The position numbers and the translations under genes were made by a program. A DNA stretch of 64,000 nucleotides from Hamadaea tsunoensis DSM 44101 (GTDB lineage: Bacteria > Actinomycetota > Actinomycetes > Mycobacteriales > Micromonosporaceae), in assembly GCF_000428945.1 (NCBI RefSeq), contig NZ_AUAX01000023.1:1-64000 (forward strand), written 5' to 3'. Below are positions 57,881 through 64,000 of the stretch, one piece after another (within the stretch, counting starts at the first letter, position 1; every line of letters begins with the position of its first letter). A model generated the notes under the pieces. It ran no database searches and was not told where the DNA came from. It saw only the letters and a program-made list of their open reading frames with translations.

Positions 57881-57887
57881 GGATCGC

Positions 57888-58736
57888 ATGAGCCGTGAAC
57901 TGGGGATCGCGCCGCTGCGGAGTCTCGTGGCGGTCGCGGACTGCGGCGGCTTCCAGCGCGCGGCCACGGCCCTGTACCTGAGCCAGGGCGCGGTCAGCCA
58001 GCACGTGCGGCGGCTGGAGACCGCCGTCGGGCGTACGCTGGTCGAACGGCAGGGCCGCGGATCGCGGTTCACCGCCGACGGGGAGCTGCTGCTCGGCCAG
58101 GCCCGGCGGATCCTCGCGGTGCACGACGAGACGCTGCGGGGCTTCGGCGTGGAGGCTGAGCGTACGCTCGTAATCGGGTCGACCGAGCACGCCGCCGCCC
58201 AGCTGCTGCCGGCGCTGTCGACCGCCCTCTCGACCACCGTCACCGGTTGCCGCGTGCGGTTCCGGCTCGATCGGGGCGCTCCGCTGCGTTCGGCGCTCGC
58301 CGACGGCCGCATCGACCTCGCCCTGCTGCTCGGTCCGGCCGACGGCGACGGGGCCCGCCCGGTCGGCGAACTCGACCTCACCTGGTACGCCGCCCCCGGC
58401 TGGAATCCGGGCACCCCCGTTTCCGTGGTGGCGTTCGACGCTCCCTGCGCGTTGCGTACGCGGGCCCTGGAAACCCTTGCCGCGCAAGGACTTCCGGCCG
58501 ACGTGAGTTGCGAGGCGGCCCACCTGGCCGGCGTGCAGGCGGCTGTGCTGGCGGGGCTGGGCGTCGGCCTCATGGCGACGCTCGGGCAGTCCCCGCCCGG
58601 CCTGGTCCCCCGCGACGACCTGCCCGCCGCGCAGCCGATGACGTTGTCGATGTGGGCCCGCCGGGGCCTGCCCCACGATCTGGCCGACACTGCCGCGAAC
58701 GCGCTGCGCCGGCTGCTACCGCAAGGAGTGTCATGA
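57888..58736 (+). CDS. LysR-family transcriptional regulator
   Basis: A 282-aa regulator: N-terminal winged helix (about 6-65, FQRAATALYLSQGAVSQHVRRLE) and a substrate-binding-protein-like effector domain (about 88-280). It is divergent from the transporter-monooxygenase operon with LysR-type half-sites between, so it likely controls that operon and itself, responding to a pathway metabolite. Its stop overlaps the cupin start by 4 nt (ATGA). The start is set by the leaderless -10. Confidence 0.92.
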   Translation: MSRELGIAPLRSLVAVADCGGFQRAATALYLSQGAVSQHVRRLETAVGRTLVERQGRGSRFTADGELLLGQARRILAVHDETLRGFGVEAERTLVIGSTEHAAAQLLPALSTALSTTVTGCRVRFRLDRGAPLRSALADGRIDLALLLGPADGDGARPVGELDLTWYAAPGWNPGTPVSVVAFDAPCALRTRALETLAAQGLPADVSCEAAHLAGVQAAVLAGLGVGLMATLGQSPPGLVPRDDLPAAQPMTLSMWARRGLPHDLADTAANALRRLLPQGVS

Positions 58737-59221
58737 CCGAGTTCCGGCGTACGCCGTCCGGCGTCGTCCTGCCCGCCGACATCGATCCGTTCCACCGGCG
58801 CCTGCACCGGGTGGGTCCGGACGACCTGATCGCCCAGACCACGCAGACGCCCGGCATGAAGCGGCTGGAGGCGGTCAGCGGCAAGACGGTCGGGGCCCGG
58901 AACCTGTGGATGGGCCAGACGCACGTGCCCGGCGGGACGGCGTCGGCCAACCACCACCACGGTTCCTCGGAGACCGCCATCTTCGTCGTCTCCGGTACGC
59001 CGACCTTCGTCTTCCTCGACGTCGAAGGGGACGAGCCCGTGGAGACCGTGGTGCGCACCCGGCCCGGCGACTACATCTTCGTCCCGCCGTACGTGCCGCA
59101 CCGGGAGGAGAATCCCGATCCGGAGAACGAGGCGGTGGTCGTGATCTCGCGTACCACGCAGGAGGCGATCGTGGTGAACCTGTCCGCTCTGGACTGGGCC
59201 GAGGTGGCGCCCGCGGAGTGA
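58733..59221 (+). CDS. Cupin-domain protein
   Basis: A 162-aa protein with a single cupin barrel. The metal motif is NHHHGSSETAIFVVSG (His residues and Glu), and the second motif is PGDYIFVPPYVPHREENP (His). Cupins bind a metal and act as dioxygenases, isomerases or sensors; the activity here is unknown. It is translationally coupled to the LysR gene, so it probably shares its signal. A hairpin that overlaps the stop codon ends the transcript. Confidence 0.87.
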   Translation: MTEFRRTPSGVVLPADIDPFHRRLHRVGPDDLIAQTTQTPGMKRLEAVSGKTVGARNLWMGQTHVPGGTASANHHHGSSETAIFVVSGTPTFVFLDVEGDEPVETVVRTRPGDYIFVPPYVPHREENPDPENEAVVVISRTTQEAIVVNLSALDWAEVAPAE

Positions 59222-59233
59222 CCCGCGGGCGCC
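59206..59233. terminator. Hairpin overlapping the cupin stop codon
   Basis: Perfect 11-bp arms ggcgcccgcgg (59206-59216) and complement (59223-59233); the TGA at 59219-59221 is in the loop. It can serve both convergent genes. Confidence 0.8.
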
Positions 59234-59246
59234 GGGGGGAGCCGGA

Positions 59247-60611
59247 TCAGACGTTGCCGCAGAGCGTTCCGTTGAGGGTGAACGACGCGGGCTTGGCGGT
59301 GTTGCCGGTGTGGTTGGCGTTGAAGCCGATCGTGGTCGACTGGCCGGGCGCCAGGGTGCCGTTGTAACTCAGGTTCTTGGCCGTGACCTGCCCGCTGGCC
59401 GGCGCGTAGGTGGCGTTCCAGCCCGAGGTGATCGCCTGGCCGGACGGCAGCGTGAACACCAGCGACCAGCTGGTGATCGTCGAGCCGCTGGTGTTGGTGA
59501 TGGTGAGGTTCGACGTCAGGCCGGTGTTCCAGGCGCTGATCGAGTCACCGACGGTGCATCCGCCGGCCGGCGGCGGGCTCTGGCTGGGCTGCGAACTCGG
59601 CGACACGCTGGGCGAGGCGCTGGGCGAGGCGCTCGGGCTCGCGGAGCGGCTCGGCGAGGCGCTGGCCGACGGGCTGGTGGTGACGCTCCCGTCGAGGCCG
59701 AAGAAGTGGATCGCCATCGCGGCCTGGCCGCTCAGCGGCAGGCTGTGCCCCACCCCGCTGATGCTGATCCCCTCGACGGGCGCCTGTGCGCTGTTGTTGC
59801 CGTAGCGCGTCCGCGTCCAGCCGCTCTGCGGGGTGTCCGTGGCGACCGGGGTCTGGCTGACGCCGAGCACGTTGGTCCACTGCTTGATCTCTTCACCGAA
59901 GTTCGGATACTGCAGTGTCGTGTCGGCGGTGCCGTGCCACAGCTGCATCCGGGGACGGGCCCCGGCATAGCCCGGGTACGCGCCGCGGACGAGGTCGCCC
60001 CACTGCTGCGGGGTCTTGGTGACCTGACCGTTGGCGCAGGCGCTGTTCCAGCTCGAACCGTCGGTCGTGGCGAAGCAGGCGAACGGTACGCCCATGAACG
60101 CCGCGCCCGCCTTGAAGACGTCGGGATAGTCGCCGAGCAGGACGTTGGTCATCATGCCGCCGGACGACGCCCCGGTGACGTAGACCCGGCTCGCGTCGGC
60201 ACCGTTGTGCGACAGCACGTAGCGGACCATCGAGATGATGCCGACCGGGTCGCTGCCGCCGTCGTGCTTGAGAGCCTGCGGCGAGGAGACGTCGAAGCAG
60301 CTGCCGCTGCGGGTGGCGGACGGGTAGATGACGATGAAGCCGTAGCGGTCGGCGAGCGAGGCGAACTCGGTCCCCGAGTAGAACGCCGGGCCGGAGCCGG
60401 TGCAGTAGTGCACGGCCACCAGGATCGCCGGGTTGGCGGTGACCGTCGCCGGCACGTACTCGTACATGCGCAGGGCGCTGGGGTTGGTGCCGAAGTTGGT
60501 CACCTCGACCAGTGAGGCGGCTTGGGCGGGCGACGACAGGACCGTCATCCCGGCGCCGGCCGCCACGACAGATGCGGCCGCCACCAAGGCGGCCTTCCAA
60601 CGGAGGTTCAC
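59247..60611 (-). CDS. Secreted CE1-type (PHB-depolymerase-family) esterase with CBM2
   Basis: A 454-aa secreted enzyme: signal peptide about 1-30 (ends PAQAASL), esterase domain about 35-315 with nucleophile in VTGASSGGMMTNVLL and VAVHYCTGSGP oxyanion block, Ser/Pro/Ala linker, and C-terminal CBM2 (GGCTVGDSISAWNTGL onwards). Members of this PHB-depolymerase-like family include acetylxylan and feruloyl esterases; the CBM2 points to plant cell wall rather than storage polymer. The GTG at 60611 has GAGGAG 8 nt upstream. A 25-bp inverted repeat upstream may be its operator. The linker resembles that of the GH10 xylanase. Confidence 0.9.
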   Translation of the reverse strand: MNLRWKAALVAAASVVAAGAGMTVLSSPAQAASLVEVTNFGTNPSALRMYEYVPATVTANPAILVAVHYCTGSGPAFYSGTEFASLADRYGFIVIYPSATRSGSCFDVSSPQALKHDGGSDPVGIISMVRYVLSHNGADASRVYVTGASSGGMMTNVLLGDYPDVFKAGAAFMGVPFACFATTDGSSWNSACANGQVTKTPQQWGDLVRGAYPGYAGARPRMQLWHGTADTTLQYPNFGEEIKQWTNVLGVSQTPVATDTPQSGWTRTRYGNNSAQAPVEGISISGVGHSLPLSGQAAMAIHFFGLDGSVTTSPSASASPSRSASPSASPSASPSVSPSSQPSQSPPPAGGCTVGDSISAWNTGLTSNLTITNTSGSTITSWSLVFTLPSGQAITSGWNATYAPASGQVTAKNLSYNGTLAPGQSTTIGFNANHTGNTAKPASFTLNGTLCGNV

Positions 60612-60654
60612 TGTGGACACTCCTCGTGGGCGCGAGGGCGAATTGTTCCGGACT

Positions 60655-60679
60655 GACTTCCGGAACATTTCCGGAAGTC
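60655..60679. promoter_or_regulatory. Inverted repeat upstream of the CE1-type esterase gene
   Basis: gacttccggaa and its exact complement, separated by cat, 44 nt before the start codon. A further partial copy (gttccgga) lies just downstream at 60645. It is probably a regulator site. Confidence 0.6.
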
Positions 60680-60830
60680 GATAGGCGACGTTAAGTTGCC
60701 CATCGGCGTCTGTCAACATGACGGCGGGCCGCCCGGCCGGCGTACGCGCCGAACGGAGCGCCCGCGCGCCGAGCGGCGTACGCGGCGCGCCCAGCGGTCC
60801 TCAGCGGATCAACAGCCTGCCCACAGTGGA

Positions 60831-61673
60831 TCAGTGCAGCGCGGCGGCCGCGTCCTGGATGACCCGGACGAAGTCGTCACCGGTCATGGCGTCCGCCCAG
60901 AGCCGCTCCATGATCCGCAGGTACGCCGCGGACGTGGCGTCGTCGTAATAGGTCTCGCCGGCGAAAGTCTCGACGACCGTGACCCGGTCGTAGATCTGGA
61001 AGGCGTTCTGGGGAGTCGTCCGAAGCGCCCGGTCCAGCGGAAGGATGCCGATGCGCACATTGGGCAGTCCGGCCGCCTCGGTCAGGCCGCCGAGCTGGCC
61101 GCGCAGCACGTCCCCCGGGCAGGTACGCCACCGCAGCACCGGCTCGGCCAGCAGGAACTCGAACTGCTTCGCGGGATTGTAGAGATGGCGCTGGCGGGCC
61201 AGCCGGACCGTGACGGCCGCGTCCTCGTCGTGCACGTCGAGATCATGCAGTTCGGCCTGCTCGCGGAAGACCCGCCGCGCGTACTCCGCCGTCTGCAGCA
61301 GGCCGGGGATCCAGGCCGTCTCGAAATGGCGTACCACCTGGGCACCGGCCACGAGCTGGTTGTAGTCGGCCTGGATCGCGGTCTGTCCCCGCTGGAGCCG
61401 GCGGCGCCAGTCGCGGTGCACCGCCTGCACCTTGCGCAGCAGGACGGTCAGTTCGTCGAACTCGGACCGGCTGGCCGAGCAGGTGGTGGCCCAGGCGCGC
61501 AGGTCGGCCTTGGTCGGCGTCTGCCGCCCCCGCTCCAGCCGGCTCACCCGGGAGGAGTGCCAGCCCAGCCGGGACGCGAAGTCCTTGCCGGACATTCCGG
61601 TACGCCGCCGCAGCGTTCGTAACGCCTCGGCGAGCTGATCAGCTTGCGCTTGCCGTTCGGAAACCGAATTCAT
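60831..61673 (-). CDS. XRE-family regulator with DUF5753 domain
   Basis: A 280-aa protein: Cro/C1 helix-turn-helix about 15-75 (MSGKDFASRLGWHSSRVSRLERGRQTP) followed by the DUF5753 domain (ETAWIPGLLQTAEYARRVF, RLARQRHLYNPAKQFEFLLAEPVLRW). This two-part protein is very common in actinobacteria, usually next to a small partner gene, and several regulate development or antibiotic production. The ATG at 61673 has GGAG upstream; an ATG at 61730 is a less supported alternative. The small gene at 61954 lies upstream on the same strand. Confidence 0.92.
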   Translation of the reverse strand: MNSVSERQAQADQLAEALRTLRRRTGMSGKDFASRLGWHSSRVSRLERGRQTPTKADLRAWATTCSASRSEFDELTVLLRKVQAVHRDWRRRLQRGQTAIQADYNQLVAGAQVVRHFETAWIPGLLQTAEYARRVFREQAELHDLDVHDEDAAVTVRLARQRHLYNPAKQFEFLLAEPVLRWRTCPGDVLRGQLGGLTEAAGLPNVRIGILPLDRALRTTPQNAFQIYDRVTVVETFAGETYYDDATSAAYLRIMERLWADAMTGDDFVRVIQDAAAALH

Positions 61674-61953
61674 CGACTGCTCCGCTGGGAGTGGCACGGG
61701 CAAAATCGCTGCTAGCCGATTTTCCACCATGCCGCCACCCTGCGCTGGCCGGGCGTCCTCCGCTCGGGGCCGAGCGTTCGGGCGGCCCCGAGAAGGCGTT
61801 GTTGACCTGGGCATCCGCCAAACCGGCGCACCGTCCTGACTGGTGAGTCAGGCGGACCTGTGCGCCGGCTGGCCGAATCGTCAGATGACCATCGATGCGC
61901 CCTGTTAACAGGCGGTACATCGGATGGAAATGTCCTGACTGGTCGGTGGCGGG

Positions 61954-62160
61954 TCAGACGTGCTCGCGCAGCCGCTCCAGAACATCGGCCGGGACGAAGA
62001 CCGCGTCCTCGCCCGCGGCGAGGTCTCGCAGGACCGCCCGCGTGGCCGCGTCGATCTTCACACCCTGGACGATGTAGCCGCCAGGCGCCCGGTAGAGCGC
62101 CGGACAGCCGCCCGCGCCGGACAGAATCGTCTTCCAGAGGAACTCGATGTCGGCATCCAT
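61954..62160 (-). CDS. Small partner-type protein of the XRE/DUF5753 regulator
   Basis: A 68-aa protein with the block GCPALYRAPGGYIVQGVKID, a pattern I recall from small actinobacterial proteins encoded beside DUF5753 or DUF6879 genes. It ends FVPADVLERLREHV. Such small partners can act as antagonists of the regulator, but none is proven here. It starts at the ATG at 62160, 222 nt from the divergent HTH/NB-ARC gene, and lies 280 nt upstream of the regulator gene; that gap has a CCTGTTAACAGG palindrome (61901-61912) and a repeated gtcctgactggt (61833-61844, 61932-61943). Confidence 0.6.
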   Translation of the reverse strand: MDADIEFLWKTILSGAGGCPALYRAPGGYIVQGVKIDAATRAVLRDLAAGEDAVFVPADVLERLREHV

Positions 62161-62382
62161 GGTCTTATCCTCTCGTCGTCCGCACCGGTCGTGGCTCACC
62201 CTAGCGGGGAGAACATCATCTTTTTCGGCATATGTCGGAACATGTGACGACGGTGTGTCGCGTACGTGGAGTGGCGCTGATGGTACGCCTAGTTGCTTAG
62301 CGGGTACAGACTGTGACATAGGCCAAGTCATTTGAGCTATCCTCCCCTCACCTATCGAGATCAACGAATCAGAGGCGGATCG

Positions 62383-64000
62383 GTGCCCACCCCGGATCCG
62401 GAAATTGATGTTGCGATCCTGTTGCGGCAGCTCCTCCGCAGGGAAGCGCGCCGTCGCGACGGCCGGGTACGCACGCAGCGCGAGATCGCGGCCGCCACCG
62501 GCTGGTCGCACGGAATCGTGGCACAGTACTTCTCCGGCCGGACCCTGCCGCCGACCGACCGCTTCGACACCCTCGTACGCCTGCTCGGCGCGTCCGCGGC
62601 CGAACAGGGCGCCCTGGCCACCGCGCGGGACCGGGCCGAGGAACGCAAACGCCTGGCACGCAACGGATCACGGCCCGCACAGCTCCCCGCGCCGCCGGGA
62701 CACTTCGTCGGCCGGGCGGCCGAGCACGCGCGGCTCGACGGGCCGGACGTGTACGCGGTGACGGTCGTGTGTGGGCCCGCCGGGATCGGCAAAACCGCCC
62801 TCGCCGTCCAATGGGGACATTCGGCTGCCCGCCGGTTCCCCGACGGGCAGCTGTTCCTCGACGTACGCGGCCACGATCCCGCCCAGGCCCTCGGCCCGGC
62901 CGCGATCCTGCGCGCGCTGCTGGCCGGGCTCGGCGTACCGGCGGCGGAGATCCCGAGCGGGCTCGCGGAACAGGTCGCCCGCTACCGGTCCGCGATCACG
63001 GGCCGCCGGGCGCTCGTCGTGCTGGACAACGCCGGCTCGGTCGAGCAGGTCGATTCTGTCGTGCCGCCCGGATCAGGCAGCCGCCTGCTGGTCACCAGCC
63101 GCCAGCGCCTCGCCGGGCTCGGCGTCGGCCACGCGGTGCGGCACGTCGAGCTCGATCCGCTGCCGCCGGCCGAGGCCGAGGCGCTGCTGACCGCGCTGGT
63201 CGGCGACCGCGCCATCACCGAGCCCGGCCACGCGCGCCGGCTCGCCGGCCTCTGCGCCGGCCTGCCCCTCGCGCTCCGGCTCGCCGGCGCCCGCCTCGCC
63301 GCCCGCCCGCACCAGCCGATCGCCGACGTCGCCGACGAGCTCGCCCGCGACCGGCTCGGCGTCACCGTTCCCGGCGTACCGCCGCTGCGGGCGGTCTTCG
63401 ACGGCGCGTACCAGGCGCTGTCCCCCGCCGCCGCCGAGCTGTTCGCCCTGCTCGGGCAGCATCCCGGCCCCTCCCTGGCCCCGGCGCTCGCGGCCGCCCT
63501 CGGCCCCGGCCTCGACGAGCTCCTCGCCGCCCACCTGCTCACCGAGTCGGCGCCGGGCCGCTGCCACTTCCACGATCTTCTCCGGGAGTACGCGCGGGAG
63601 CGGCCCCTGCCGGCAGCCCCCGCCACGATCGCCGGGCGGATCGCCGGCTGGTACCTGGCCCTCGCCCAGGCTGCCGACGACGTCCTCGACCCCGGCCGCA
63701 GCACGGTACGCGTCGACGTCCCGGCGGCCGTGGCCGTGCCGTCCACACGCGACGGTGTGCTCGCCCTGCTGGACGCCGAGCGGCCGAACATCCTGCCGAT
63801 CGCCGCGTACGCGGCCGGGCACGGGCTCGACACGGCGGTGTGGTCGCTGAGCTACCTGCTGACGAGCTACTTCACCGGCCGCGGGCTGTGGCCGGAGCAG
63901 ACCGAGCTGTGCGTCCGCGGGCTCGAAGCCGCCCTGCGCCAGGGCGATCCGGCCGCCGAGGCGCTGATGCGCAGCGGGCTCGGGGTCGCCCGCAACGCCG
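62383..64000 (+). CDS. HTH-NB-ARC (AfsR-like STAND) regulator, 3' end beyond window
   Basis: Open from the GTG at 62383 to the window end (539 complete codons). The N-terminal helix-turn-helix is about 20-75 (TQREIAAATGWSHGIVAQYFSG), followed by NB-ARC with Walker A CGPAGIGKTALAVQWG (about 128-143) and Walker B ALVVLDNAGSV. Then helical repeats begin (LLREYARER, LLDAERPNIL). It lacks the BTAD domain of the AfsR-like protein at 32.7 kb and starts instead with an XRE-type HTH. GAGGCGG lies before the GTG. Truncated only by the window. Confidence 0.85.
   Translation, partial: MPTPDPEIDVAILLRQLLRREARRRDGRVRTQREIAAATGWSHGIVAQYFSGRTLPPTDRFDTLVRLLGASAAEQGALATARDRAEERKRLARNGSRPAQLPAPPGHFVGRAAEHARLDGPDVYAVTVVCGPAGIGKTALAVQWGHSAARRFPDGQLFLDVRGHDPAQALGPAAILRALLAGLGVPAAEIPSGLAEQVARYRSAITGRRALVVLDNAGSVEQVDSVVPPGSGSRLLVTSRQRLAGLGVGHAVRHVELDPLPPAEAEALLTALVGDRAITEPGHARRLAGLCAGLPLALRLAGARLAARPHQPIADVADELARDRLGVTVPGVPPLRAVFDGAYQALSPAAAELFALLGQHPGPSLAPALAAALGPGLDELLAAHLLTESAPGRCHFHDLLREYARERPLPAAPATIAGRIAGWYLALAQAADDVLDPGRSTVRVDVPAAVAVPSTRDGVLALLDAERPNILPIAAYAAGHGLDTAVWSLSYLLTSYFTGRGLWPEQTELCVRGLEAALRQGDPAAEALMRSGLGVARNA

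Larger units (their letters stand above)
57473..57887. other. 415-bp divergent control region
   Basis: Contains the leader peptide gene (57667-57747), three LysR-type half-sites (57791-57825), and the leaderless -10 of the LysR gene. The 194 nt between leader peptide and first structural gene are GC-rich with several possible stems; I could not fix a single terminator/antiterminator pair by eye. Confidence 0.75.

Overview
The window is very GC-rich DNA with actinobacterial gene style: GTG starts, ATGA/GTGA/TGATG start-stop overlaps, many leaderless promoters (a TANNNT box 6-7 nt before the start codon), and frequent GTACGC in coding DNA. Together with the gene families present this suggests a soil filamentous actinomycete, most likely Micromonosporaceae (Actinoplanes-like). 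That assignment is inference.

Layout. 1-340: end of an IS30-type transposase next to one arm of a repeated palindrome. 352-16278: a 15-gene minus-strand operon that looks catabolic. In transcription order it holds a 2-hydroxyacid dehydrogenase, a DapA-like aldolase, an SDR, an aminotransferase, an oligopeptide ABC importer, a Gfo/Idh oxidoreductase, TldD and TldE proteases, two DUF4438 paralogues and a GntR regulator. It starts at a leaderless promoter overlapped by a perfect 34-bp palindrome, the likely operator for the distal GntR gene. 17.0-19.7 kb: siderophore-interacting protein with an iron-box-like site, an ECF sigma factor with its membrane partner, and an SCO4226-type protein. 19.8-23.6 kb: LuxR/LAL regulator and a hydrolase.

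23.8-29.0 kb is a pectin island: secreted pectinesterase and pectate lyase (both with ricin-type lectin domains) lie divergent from a gene that fuses an ECF sigma factor, a zinc-finger anti-sigma-like segment, one membrane helix and a PL9-type pectate lyase domain. I regard this as the best candidate for a new system: a one-protein trans-envelope pectin sensor and sigma factor. 29.5-35.5 kb: an unrecognised 1018-aa secreted protein and an AfsR-like regulator. 36.1-44.2 kb: GH10 xylanase with CBM2, a two-component system, an Fpg/Nei glycosylase, a methyltransferase, and a GH54 arabinofuranosidase with ricin lectin modules.

44.4-48.0 kb holds small single genes. 48.0-57.8 kb is a second ABC-importer operon with three flavin-dependent monooxygenases. 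Its upstream region encodes a short cysteine-containing leader peptide, and a divergent LysR regulator sits beyond three half-site repeats; this suggests scavenging of organosulfur or similar compounds. 59.2-60.6 kb: CE1-type esterase with CBM2. The end holds an XRE/DUF5753 regulator, its small partner, and the start of an HTH/NB-ARC protein cut by the window edge.

The intergenic regions share an unusual layer. Long hairpins bounded by GATC, often nested inside further inverted repeats, occur at 16.5, 16.8, 22.5, 23.7, 29.2, 35.7, 39.9-40.8 and 47.3 kb. A roughly 100-nt structured element occurs five times, usually in a fixed orientation just after stop codons.
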